From the NCBI GenBank assembly GCA_009911175.1, contig QXWX01000178.1, forward strand, positions 1 through 6,744: a stretch of 6,744 nt of DNA, given 5' to 3'. Position numbers and translations under genes: made by a program. Numbering within the stretch: the first letter of the stretch is position 1; each line of letters begins with the position of its first letter. Origin of the DNA: Lachnospiraceae bacterium. Lineage in GTDB: Bacteria > Bacillota_A > Clostridia > Lachnospirales > Lachnospiraceae. Under the pieces are notes generated by a model, which worked only from the letters and a program-made list of their open reading frames with translations, had not been told where the DNA came from and made no database searches. Below, one piece after another: positions 1-6,640 of the stretch.

Positions 1-2
1 AC

Positions 3-182
3 GGTTTTCTTCTTGCTACAAAAAAACTATTGGATGGAATGAAATTCCAGTGGCCCCGTACCCCTAATGAAGTGAAGAAGATCTCTTTCCAACAGGTAGA
101 ATGGCTGCTGCAGGGTTTAAAAATCGAACGGGAAAAAACACACCATCCGGTAAAAAGGACCTTGGAAAATTCATGTTTTTAG
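3..182 (+). CDS. tnpB: IS66 Orf2 (TnpB) accessory protein, C-terminal part
   Basis: This is a 5'-truncated reading frame, open from the window edge to a TAG at 180-182, giving 59 residues. It reads GFLLATKKLLDGMKFQWPRT and continues with NEVKKISFQQVEWLLQGL, then a basic tail. The FxWPRT segment followed by a 'xQxxWLLxGL' helix is the recognisable C-terminus of IS66 Orf2 proteins. These proteins run to about 115-120 residues and are needed for IS66 transposition, though their biochemical role is unclear. The frame looks intact in the visible part. It lies 143 nt upstream of tnpC in the same orientation, as expected for this family. Confidence 0.85.
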   Translation, partial: GFLLATKKLLDGMKFQWPRTPNEVKKISFQQVEWLLQGLKIEREKTHHPVKRTLENSCF

Positions 183-268
183 CTTCGTAAAGTTGACGGT
201 AAAATCTACGGAAATCCTTGAAAATCCGGCATTTTTTGCGCTTTTTAATATGTGTTGGAGGTGGTAAA

Positions 269-282
269 ATTTTCCGGAAAAT
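269..282. repeat. 14-bp perfect palindrome beside the tnpC promoter
   Basis: ATTTTCCGGAAAAT is a perfect self-complementary 14-mer. It sits directly against the extended -10 element of tnpC, where the -35 contact region would be. It could be an operator or simply an AT-rich symmetric sequence. No regulator is visible. Confidence 0.5.
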
Positions 283-290
283 GTTATAAT
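282..290 (+). promoter_or_regulatory. Probable extended -10 promoter for tnpC
   Basis: TGTTATAAT gives a perfect extended -10 (TGn) followed by a perfect TATAAT at 285-290. No good -35 hexamer lies 16-18 nt upstream (TGGTAA at 262-267 is poor), but an extended -10 can compensate. The tnpC start follows 35 nt downstream of the -10, with a purine-rich ribosome binding site (AGGAAGGG, 306-313) between them. Confidence 0.55.
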
Positions 291-325
291 CAAACAAGAG
301 AAAACAGGAAGGGAACATACCAACA

Positions 326-1003
326 ATGACACCCCAGGAGGAGCTGGCCGCATTACGCCATCTTATTGAAAAACAGCAGAAAGAGATCGCGGAAAAAGAC
401 GCGGTCATTGAAAAACAGAATGACCAGATCGAGAAACAGGGGGCTCAGTTTGAAAAGCAGCGCATCCAGATTGAAAATATGATTCAGGCGCTTCTCCAGG
501 CGCGTAAAAAAATGTTCGGAGCTTCTACGGAAGCAACGAAGCAGGTCGAGGGGCTGCTTTTTCTTTTTGAAGAAGCGCAAAAGCTGGCGGAACAGCTTGG
601 TGTGGAGCAAAAAAAGATCGAGGTTAAGCTCTATACCCGGACACCACGCAAACCAGGTGTCCGGGCTGAAATGCTTGCCGGCCTGCAAACAGAAGTCGAA
701 GAATATACCATTCCGGAAGGGGAGACCTGCAGCAAATGCGGCGGGGAACTCAAAGTGATCGGAAAGCGGATCGTCAGGACAGAAGTGGAGTTTGAACCCG
801 CAAAACTGAAAGTCCGGCAGATTGTACAGCAGGTAGCGAAATGTACGGTATGCGGTACGGATGGGGCAGACAATCCCAATTGCCATTTCCAGAAAGCGGC
901 AGTCCCGATTCTGCCATTGCCCCATTCCCTGTCCACTCCATCCCTGATCGCCCAGGTGATGTACCAAAAGTTCGTGATGGGGATCCCTTTCGCCCGGCAG
1001 TGA
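326..1003 (+). pseudogene. tnpC: IS66 transposase (TnpC), N-terminal piece of a disrupted gene
   Basis: These 225 residues form the front half of an IS66 transposase. Residues 5-60 are a coiled coil built on repeated IEKQ/FEKQ units (starting at residues 14, 28, 35 and 42), matching the leucine-zipper-like N-terminus of the family. A KKMFGASTE segment follows at 61-69. A zinc-finger region has CSKC at 135-138 and CTVC at 173-176. The start of the DDE catalytic domain (VMYQKFVMGIPFARQ) ends at a TGA at 1001-1003. In intact relatives the protein continues after this RQ for about 70 residues, through the first catalytic aspartate (HADET motif). That stretch is absent here, and the rest of the protein resumes at once in another frame. 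The ATG at 326 is supported by AGGAAGGG 12 nt upstream. The fragment might still be translated as a DNA-binding peptide, but it cannot catalyse transposition. Confidence 0.88.
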
Positions 1004-1799
1004 ATCTTTCATCTGGGTCATACGCAATGCCGCGCGCGAGGAGATCCAGGCAGCGTTCTTTTACTATTCCCAAACCCGGAACGGGGATACCGAGAAAGAA
1101 CTGCTGGAGAACTTCCATGGATATCTGGTAACGGATGCTTACAGTGGATATGAGAAAGTGGAGCGCATCATACGCTCACTTTGCTGGGCTCATGTCCGTA
1201 GATATTTTATAGAGAGCATCCCTTTGGGTAACAATGGAAAGGAGTTATCCGGATCCAAAGGAGCCGAAGGACGGGAATTTATCCATCTCCTGTTCAAGGT
1301 AGAGCAAGAGATCAAAGACCTTTCCTATGAGGAAAAGAAGCAAAAGCGTCAGGAGGCGTCACGGCCCATCCTGGACGCCTTTTGGCCTTGGGTTGAAAAA
1401 ACCGCGGCATTAGCCACCACAAATGAGAAGCTTACGAAGGCCCTGGCCTATGCCCAAAACCAGAAAAAATATCTGGAAACATTTCTGGAAGATGGGCGTC
1501 TGCCGATCTCAAACAACCTATGTGAAGCAACAATCCGGCCATTTGCCACAGCAAGGCGGGCATGGCTCTTTGCGGATACTCCGAAAGGGGCTAAGGCGAA
1601 CGCGATCCTCTATACTCTGGTAGAGAGTGCCAGAGCCAATCAGTTGAATCTGTTTGAGTACCTGAAATATCTCCTGGCAGAGCTCCCGAACAGCGGCTAT
1701 TTAGAGCATCCGCAGATTCTGGATGAATACCTGCCCTGGGCCAAGTCACTGCCGGAGCAATACCGGCTGGAGCGTACGATAAAAAGTGTTGCTAAATAG
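1002..1799 (+). pseudogene. tnpC: IS66 transposase (TnpC), C-terminal piece after deletion and frameshift
   Basis: From 1002 an open frame runs 265 codons to TAG (1797-1799), beginning ESFIWVIRNA and in a different frame from the N-terminal piece. It contains the back of the IS66 DDE domain. GYLVTDAYSGY carries the second catalytic aspartate (codon 1134-1136), followed by CWAHVRRYF. NNLCEATIRPFATARR carries the catalytic glutamate (codon 1524-1526). After that come WLFADTPKGAKANAILYTLVESARAN and a leucine-rich C-terminal domain typical of the family. The only internal start of note is a GTG at 1158 with no convincing ribosome binding site, so separate expression is doubtful. Front and back together total about 490 residues, roughly 70 fewer than expected for this sequence type. 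The deletion length should be 2 modulo 3 to explain the frame change, if no other indel is present. Confidence 0.85.
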
Positions 1800-1808
1800 C
1801 CAAGAACC

Positions 1809-1845
1809 GGACCTCGATCGACAAAAGTCGATGGGTCCGTTTTTC
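1809..1845 (+). terminator. Rho-independent terminator after tnpC
   Basis: Two six-base arms, CGGACC and ATCGAC (1809-1814 and 1818-1823), pair with GTCGAT (1828-1833) and GGTCCG (1835-1840) around an AAAA loop. A small asymmetric internal loop (TCG against G) separates the two helices. A TTTTT run follows at 1841-1845. It starts 9 nt after the transposase stop codon and is positioned to end IS transcription. Confidence 0.85.
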
Positions 1846-1855
1846 TGTCATTTAC

Positions 1856-2067
1856 AACAACTATGCAGACATAAACCTTCTATTTTCTCACCTCATTTCT
1901 CATTCTTCCCATCTGCTCAGGATAAAGAAAAAACAAACGTTTCAATAAATAATGATCTCAGTATAACAAATCTATGTGAGATTTACTAGACGCCATCTTT
2001 TGAAGCGCTTACCGAACTTCATCAATCTATTGCAGAAATACAGTCGTTTTCCGGCAGCCCCGGCCTT
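1856..2067. other. Gene-free spacer between the IS and the nuclease remnant
   Basis: I see no convincing coding sequence here on either strand. A weak hairpin (AAATCT at 1968-1973, AGATTT at 1979-1984, 5-nt loop) is present without a clean T-run on either side. The stretch may contain further decayed sequence, because the degraded nuclease remnant begins immediately to its right. Confidence 0.5.
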
Positions 2068-2420
2068 TCAGGTATTCTTCAGAATTTCAATTCTGCACTG
2101 ATGCCCCTTCGTCTCTTTGTCATAATTCACCCCGACCAGTAAGATTTCTCAGGTATACCCTTTCACCCAATCCGCATACCCTTTTTTCTTGATCTGTGCG
2201 ATCGCCCCTTCCGCGGGCTGATCCCATTTCAGCTCCACCACCAGCGCCGGTACACTTCTCTCCTGTTTCGGCAGATACACCACGTCTGCAATGGTTCAGT
2301 GGCTGATTCTAAAAACTGCTGGATATCCAGACGGATTACGTTGTGCCGATTCAGATGAACTGTAAAGTAAGCACCTGATTCTGCTTTTTGGCATAGCCGA
2401 TGCCGCCGCAAAATGCAAAC
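2068..2420 (-). pseudogene. Collapsed remnant of an AAA-ATPase / PD-(D/E)XK nuclease gene
   Basis: Two pieces of one protein type survive on the minus strand in different frames. At 2357-2292 the frame gives HLNRHNVIRLDIQQFLE, which matches the post-Walker-A part of the ATPase domain (the intact neighbour has HINQHNVIHIAF). At 2289-2068 another frame gives ADVVYLPKQERSVPALVVE then LKWDQPAEGAIAQIKKKGYA. This is the nuclease core, with its Asp (2284-2286), the E-x-K pair (2227-2235) and the QI..K.YA helix. An in-frame TGA at 2149-2151 interrupts it, and LLVGVNYDKETKGHQCRIEIL then follows up to the final TGA. About 300 residues of the middle are missing. A further scrap at about 2420-2376 (FAFCGGIGYAKKQ) resembles the C-terminal strand of the family. 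Internal deletion, frame changes and the stop codon make this a pseudogene. It belongs to the subgroup of the adjoining 561-residue gene. Confidence 0.8.
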
Positions 2421-2423
2421 GGT

Positions 2424-4109
2424 TTATCCTATCGCTTCCCTCAGCACCTCAATCTTACACGCATGCACCTTTTTCACTTTATCATAAGCAATGCCGACTC
2501 CAAGGATCCTTCCGGTATACCTCCTCTCCTCTCCCAGCTTCCCTTCGAATTTTAACGCATATTTTTTATCCCGGATCTGCCGGAGCGCTTCTTCCGGTGT
2601 ATCGTCTACCTTCAATTCCAGAATGATCCCGTCGGCGTGCCGGTCAGTCTCAGGATAAAAGATAAAGTCCACATAGCCGATCCCGGCCTTATCCTCGCGT
2701 TCCATCCTGTAAAAGTCTCTTGCGGAAAGGTATACAAGATTCACCACAGCGGTCAGATCCGATTCCTGATTATACGACAGCAAAGGAACTTCCGTATTAT
2801 GGGCGAATTCAAGGATTTCAAGCATCGACGCGGTATCCTGTTCTAAAGTAGCCTTCAGCATCTGTTCGGACTTTTGAGCCAGCTGATGAATATACCCAAG
2901 GGAGGGCTCTTTTTGCAGCATGTGATCGAATTTGTCCATCAGCTCCCTGTTGGGAATGCTCACACGGCCGTTTTCATAACTGAGAAAACCGTATACGACC
3001 ATTGCGGAAAATATTTCGTCGCGGGTACTCAGATTCATGGATACGGCAGCATATTCCCGTACATTTGCCCGGACCGGTATGCCGGAAACCATCCGTGCCA
3101 GGTCATTTCTCACTTCTGCGGTATTATGCCGGATATAATAAAAAATCTCATCGTACGGGCCTGCGCTTGTCCAGTAATTTCCCAGGTTGTTGTTTGTCAG
3201 GGACGCCACGATCGAGCGGGGATTGTAAACATGACCTCCTCCTTTTGTATGATAGCCGTTGTACCATGTGCGCAGGCCTTCCCGTGTGACCTTTGGATGC
3301 TCCGTCAGCGATCGGTATCTGTCAAAAAGTATATCTACCTCGGATTCGCTGAAACCAAAAAATTCACTGAACCGTTCTTCGGAAGCCATGGTATATTCTA
3401 AAAACATATTCAGTTCCGATCCGCTGGAATATTTTGCGATCGGCAGGATTCCGGTCATGTAGGCCAGCTCTACGTAGGGCTGATCTTTCAGCAGGCTGCT
3501 CAGAAAATCAATGTATTCCGCCCGGTCTTTATCCGTTACAAAATCCCTGTGAAAAATAAAATCCCATTCGTCTAAGACAAAGATAAATTTTACATCTTCG
3601 GTCTCATATTCCAGAATATCATTCAGTGCGTCCCACAGGGCATCGTCTTCCTGGATCCCAGCATCCGGATATGCCTGCATCAGGTCGGTCATGAGGCGTC
3701 TGCTGATACGCTGGATATACTGCCGGTAAGAGACGCAGTCCGCAGGTAGTGAGTTAAAGGCAATGTGGATTACATTATGCTGGTTTATGTGTGCCTGATA
3801 CCAGTTCCTGGAGCTGACAGCAAGCCGATCAAAAACAGGGCGTGTATTCCGGCCTTTTCCAAAATATGCCGCGATCATATTCGCCGCCACAGACTTTCCA
3901 AAACGGCGCGGGCGGGTGATGCAGATGTATTTACCGCTCCTGCCGGAACGGTTTTCTGCGCCATCAGATATAGAATCATTTGCCTGTACATTCGGATCAA
4001 TGATCGGGAGCAATTCATCCAGAAGAGCTGTTTTATCTACAAAATATGTGGACTCTGTATCTTCTTTAAAAAGCATGGAGGCTTTTTTGCTGTTCAAAAG
4101 TTTTCCCAT
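2424..4109 (-). CDS. Predicted AAA-ATPase with C-terminal PD-(D/E)XK nuclease-like domain, copy A
   Basis: This 561-residue protein matches the two-domain family known as AAA-ATPase_like (PF09820) plus PDDEXK_9 (PF08011, formerly DUF1703). Residues 20-30 carry the FVDKT motif. TRPRRFGKS at 65-73 is the family's P-loop variant, and FVLDEWDF at 177-184 is the Walker B-like strand with D180/E181. Further family signatures are YMTGILPIAKYSSGS (217-231), FGFSESEV (251-258), TWYNGY (281-286) and YNPRSI (295-300). The nuclease-like domain has D481 (GYVDFIFYP), E498-L-K500 and Q511, so all core residues are present. There is no signal peptide or membrane segment, so it should be cytoplasmic. The ATG is supported by AAGGAG 9 nt upstream. 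The gene looks intact and has its own promoter. A collapsed homologue lies directly downstream on the same strand. The biological role of this family is not established, and nuclease activity is inferred only from conserved residues. Confidence 0.88.
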   Translation of the reverse strand: MGKLLNSKKASMLFKEDTESTYFVDKTALLDELLPIIDPNVQANDSISDGAENRSGRSGKYICITRPRRFGKSVAANMIAAYFGKGRNTRPVFDRLAVSSRNWYQAHINQHNVIHIAFNSLPADCVSYRQYIQRISRRLMTDLMQAYPDAGIQEDDALWDALNDILEYETEDVKFIFVLDEWDFIFHRDFVTDKDRAEYIDFLSSLLKDQPYVELAYMTGILPIAKYSSGSELNMFLEYTMASEERFSEFFGFSESEVDILFDRYRSLTEHPKVTREGLRTWYNGYHTKGGGHVYNPRSIVASLTNNNLGNYWTSAGPYDEIFYYIRHNTAEVRNDLARMVSGIPVRANVREYAAVSMNLSTRDEIFSAMVVYGFLSYENGRVSIPNRELMDKFDHMLQKEPSLGYIHQLAQKSEQMLKATLEQDTASMLEILEFAHNTEVPLLSYNQESDLTAVVNLVYLSARDFYRMEREDKAGIGYVDFIFYPETDRHADGIILELKVDDTPEEALRQIRDKKYALKFEGKLGEERRYTGRILGVGIAYDKVKKVHACKIEVLREAIG

Positions 4110-4118
4110 GTCAGGACA

Positions 4119-4124
4119 CTCCTT
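4119..4124 (-). promoter_or_regulatory. Ribosome binding site of ATPase/nuclease copy A
   Basis: AAGGAG on the minus strand, 9 nt before the ATG at 4109. It supports that ATG as the start, and FVDKT near residue 23 agrees with the family's usual N-terminus. Confidence 0.75.
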
Positions 4125-4148
4125 CCAGATGATCTAGGTATTTAGATA

Positions 4149-4177
4149 ATTTTAGCATTATTTTCATGAAAAGACAA
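4149..4177 (-). promoter_or_regulatory. Candidate sigma-A promoter for ATPase/nuclease copy A
   Basis: On the minus strand, TTGTCT (4177-4172, 4 of 6 to TTGACA) and TAAAAT (4154-4149, 5 of 6 to TATAAT) are separated by exactly 17 nt. Transcription would begin near 4142, leaving a leader of about 30 nt that includes the AAGGAG site. The promoter overlaps the broken left edge of the glycosyltransferase remnant on the other strand. Confidence 0.55.
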
Positions 4178-4717
4178 TGTAGAAATCGAAGGATATCGAA
4201 CGATCGGGCATTCATGTCACCGTATATGCAGAGAAAATTGAGCGTATCTCTTCAAAAAGCAGAGGAATATTTTAATATGTTCGCAAAACAGACCATTGCC
4301 TGTTTTGATCCGGGGCACGGATTATACCATAACCGCTCTGGCCGGACATAATAGGCGCTTTCTCCAGAAATGATAATTGAAAAGATAGGGGAAATAGAAA
4401 GCCTCTGGGAGTTTGACTCTATTTTTCTATCTACGGAAGATGAAGAAATATGCACAAAGATCAAAGCATATTACGGTGACCGTGTCTCTTATACGGATCA
4501 GGAGCGATATACCATTGAGCCAGGAAAACTCCTGGTAGATCTGCACGAGGAAAAAAAGGAAGGGGAAGGATTCCGCCTGGGAGCGGAGTACCTCTGTACG
4601 GTTCATCTGCTTTCACAGTGCTGTTCTCTGATTGCGTCCGGTAATTGCGGAGCAGTCAAAGAAGCACTCAGGCAGAATGACGGAAAGTATCAGCACGTAT
4701 ATGTCTTTCATCTCTAG
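4166..4717 (+). pseudogene. Fucosyltransferase-like glycosyltransferase, C-terminal remnant with two frameshifts
   Basis: Three consecutive frames join into one recognisable protein. The first (4166 to about 4295) gives SPYMQRKLSVSLQKAEEYF. The second (about 4296-4353) gives LPVLIRGTDYTITALAGHN. The third (from about 4355) gives ALSPEMIIEKIGEIESLWEF, then IFLSTEDEEI and a tail with LGAEYLCTVHLLSQCCSLIA and SGNCG, ending at TAG 4715-4717. The order (R-G-T-D-Y motif, AGH, helix, [IL]FL[AS]TEDEEI, E-L/Y-L-x-x-x-x-L-L-S-x-C) matches polysaccharide or fucosyltransferase-like enzymes encoded in Clostridia surface-glycan loci. RGTDY recalls the donor-binding HxRxxD motif of fucosyltransferases. The two frame changes cancel, so the last part is back in the original frame. 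The N-terminal half is missing: nothing before about 4166 extends it. I cannot name the sugar donor, and the family call is from memory of motifs. No promoter or ribosome binding site is evident. Confidence 0.7.
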
Positions 4718-4782
4718 AATATCCCGACTTATGAGTCACATTCGCGCAATCATTTAGCGGCTCTGACGTCCTTCCCAGATTA

Positions 4783-6471
4783 TCACCCAATCAAAACCTT
4801 CTTCCCTTCAAACGCAAACCCATATTTCCGGATCCGTTCCGGTGCGACCCCCGCAGCGATCAGGGATGCGCTGTATTTTTTCTCTTCAATCTGTTCCAAT
4901 GCTTTTTGTACCGTATCCTCCAGGCTGCCCTCCCTTTTGGGATTACGGACTTTAAATTCCAGGATGACCGCGTCGTCTTGTTCCTGTAGAGGTTCAAGCA
5001 CCACGTCATATCTTCCAAATCCGCTTTCACGGTTTGAAGTAATTTTATACCGGCCGCCCAGATCTACCACTAAACCAAGGACAAATCCATGGTAAAAGCG
5101 TTCCGGCTCTGCTTCTTCGGATAAATTCTTTCCCGTATCAAAATAACTGAATGTAGCCAGCGCGATCCGGTTCATATAAGTGTTCATAGCCTCCAGGTCT
5201 CCCAGCAGCATTGCCCTGATAAAATCATTATAAGCTGATGGCATGAACTTGGAAAACCACCCTTCAATCATCTTTTTAAACATAATGCGGACTTCTTTAT
5301 TTGTTAATACGAGGGTGTACTCATCTATACCTTGCTCTTCATAAAACGTAAGCTTTTCTACTCTCAGGTATCCAGTCGCAAGAAGCAGGCTCCAGACGGC
5401 AATTTCATCATGATCCAGCTGGCTGTATACAACCTGTTCATCAATCTGTGTGCAAAGTCCTTTTCCGTTTAATAAGTCTTCCATGATAGTCTTAACATTT
5501 GGACTTCCCTCCCGGATCAGCTTTCCGACAAGGCTGTTGCTGCTAGTATTTGCCCAATAGGTAGAAAATTTTTTGAATTTCAGATAATTTAAAATGGACC
5601 AGGGATTGTAGATATCTGCTGTCTGCCCAAAAGTAAATCCGTCATACCAGTCTTTTACTTCATTTTTTTTGGATGACAGGCCATACTCGTCTAAAGCACT
5701 CCAGACCTCCTGTTGTGTAAATCCAAAGCAATCGGAATATAAATCAGATGTCGTCGTAATTACGGTTAGATTATTTAAATCCGAAAAAATAGATTCCTTG
5801 CTCACACGGGTGATGCCGGTCATCAATGCCCTTTCCAAATAAGGGTTTGTCTTAAAGGTAGAATTGAACAGGCTCCTGATAAAGACAGCCAGTTCATCCC
5901 AATATCCGTTTATATAGGCTTCCTGCATAGGCGTGTCATATTCGTCTAATAAAATAATAGCTTTTCTGCCATAATAGCGCATTAGATAATCTGACAAGGA
6001 GCGCAAAGAGTCTGACGCAAGATTATTCTCCATATCAACAGATATTTCCAGGTATGTCTTTTTCTCATCTTCGTTTAAATGACCGCTCTCCAATAAAAAA
6101 TCATACTTGTTATATAATTTCTTGATCGTTTGGCATATTTGTCTTCTCGCATTTACGAAGTTCGTCTCCTTTACATCTGCAAAACTCAGAAAAATAACAG
6201 GATAGGTTCCCTGAAGCCTACGGTATTTTTCTTCCTTCCATATAGATAGATTTTCGAACAAATTCCCCTTGTCCGCATATTCCACAGAAAAGAACTGTTC
6301 TGTCATGCTCATATTCAAGGTCTTGCCAAAACGTCTCGGGCGGGTAATCAAGGTAACCTTATCATCGTTTTCCCACCACTCTTTTATAAACATCGTTTTA
6401 TCAATATAAAAATTGTTCCTCGTAATTACATCTTCAAAATCTTGCTTCCCGATACCAATTGTTCTTGCCAT
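4783..6471 (-). CDS. Predicted AAA-ATPase with C-terminal PD-(D/E)XK nuclease-like domain, copy B
   Basis: The protein has 562 residues from the ATG at 6471. The open frame extends 63 codons further to a TTG at 6660. I prefer 6471 because MARTIGIGKQDFEDVI is the usual N-terminus of this family and AAGGAG lies 11 nt upstream. Motifs, numbered from that Met: FYIDKT (21-26), LITRPRRFGKTLNMSM (41-56, variant P-loop), VIFLSFADV (92-100), AIILLDEYDTP (171-181, D176/E177), LMTGITRVSKESIFSDLNNL (216-235), WYDGF (275-279) and YNPWSI (288-293). The PDDEXK_9 part has RFYHGFVLGL (458-467), D489 in GRYDVVLEP, E505-F-K507 and Q527 in ALEQIEEKKYSA. All core residues are present and no frame damage is visible. 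It is a distant relative of copy A, sharing motifs but few longer identical runs. It is transcribed away from the presumed flagellin gene and converges on the glycosyltransferase remnant. Cytoplasmic location is inferred and the function is unknown. Confidence 0.9.
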   Translation of the reverse strand: MARTIGIGKQDFEDVITRNNFYIDKTMFIKEWWENDDKVTLITRPRRFGKTLNMSMTEQFFSVEYADKGNLFENLSIWKEEKYRRLQGTYPVIFLSFADVKETNFVNARRQICQTIKKLYNKYDFLLESGHLNEDEKKTYLEISVDMENNLASDSLRSLSDYLMRYYGRKAIILLDEYDTPMQEAYINGYWDELAVFIRSLFNSTFKTNPYLERALMTGITRVSKESIFSDLNNLTVITTTSDLYSDCFGFTQQEVWSALDEYGLSSKKNEVKDWYDGFTFGQTADIYNPWSILNYLKFKKFSTYWANTSSNSLVGKLIREGSPNVKTIMEDLLNGKGLCTQIDEQVVYSQLDHDEIAVWSLLLATGYLRVEKLTFYEEQGIDEYTLVLTNKEVRIMFKKMIEGWFSKFMPSAYNDFIRAMLLGDLEAMNTYMNRIALATFSYFDTGKNLSEEAEPERFYHGFVLGLVVDLGGRYKITSNRESGFGRYDVVLEPLQEQDDAVILEFKVRNPKREGSLEDTVQKALEQIEEKKYSASLIAAGVAPERIRKYGFAFEGKKVLIG

Positions 6472-6482
6472 ATTCTTCAATG

Positions 6483-6488
6483 CTCCTT
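6483..6488 (-). promoter_or_regulatory. Ribosome binding site that sets the start of copy B
   Basis: AAGGAG on the minus strand, 11 nt before the ATG at 6471. A TTG codon at 6480 is only 2 nt away and too close to use. The longer TTG-started frame from 6660 has no such site and crosses the likely promoter. Confidence 0.7.
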
Positions 6489-6517
6489 CCTGAGCCAATG
6501 TTCTGTCTATTAATGTT

Positions 6518-6546
6518 ATATTACCATTATTCTTTTTGGAATACAA
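6518..6546 (-). promoter_or_regulatory. Candidate sigma-A promoter for copy B
   Basis: On the minus strand, TTGTAT (6546-6541) and TAATAT (6523-6518) are 17 nt apart. A TATAAC overlaps the latter with a longer spacer. Matches are modest (3/6 and 4/6), but the position fits: transcription from about 6510 would give a leader of about 40 nt containing the AAGGAG site. It would also exclude the upstream TTG-started extension. Confidence 0.4.
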
Positions 6547-6640
6547 CTTTTGGGGGAAAAAATCCAGTAAGGTGTACCTTCTTGGACAGTTCGCCGGCAC
6601 GTCTGAACAGGAACACATATTCGACTGCCGAACGCTTCTT

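Larger units (their letters stand above)
1..1855 (+). mobile_element. IS66-family insertion sequence, right part, inactivated
   Basis: The segment carries the tail of tnpB (Orf2), a short gap and then tnpC, the gene order of IS66-family elements. All parts read on the plus strand and a hairpin terminator follows the transposase. The left end, including tnpA and most of tnpB, lies outside the window. The right end is uncertain: I place it at 1855 because the sequence after the terminator reaches TTAC (1852-1855), and IS66 termini conventionally begin GTAA when read inward. That is weak evidence, since the partner repeat and target duplication cannot be seen. The element cannot move by itself, because its transposase has lost part of the catalytic domain and its frame. 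Confidence 0.75.

Noticed and set aside
353..1027. Long minus-strand open frame (224 codons) opposite tnpC
   Set aside because: Composition is Phe/Leu-rich, as expected of an antisense shadow of a Lys/Glu-rich coiled coil; no known motif.
1968..1984. Small hairpin AAATCT/AGATTT as a terminator
   Set aside because: AT-rich six-base stem without a T-run; probably chance.
1786..1989. 67-codon plus-strand frame overlapping the end of tnpC and the terminator
   Set aside because: It runs through the hairpin terminator and has no coding character.
2874..3401. Plus-strand 175-codon open frame inside copy A
   Set aside because: Antisense shadow of a well-supported gene; no motif or ribosome binding site.
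6627..6634. GCCGAACG as the -10 of a flagellar sigma-28 promoter
   Set aside because: No TAAA about 15 nt upstream, and the match beyond GCCGA is poor.
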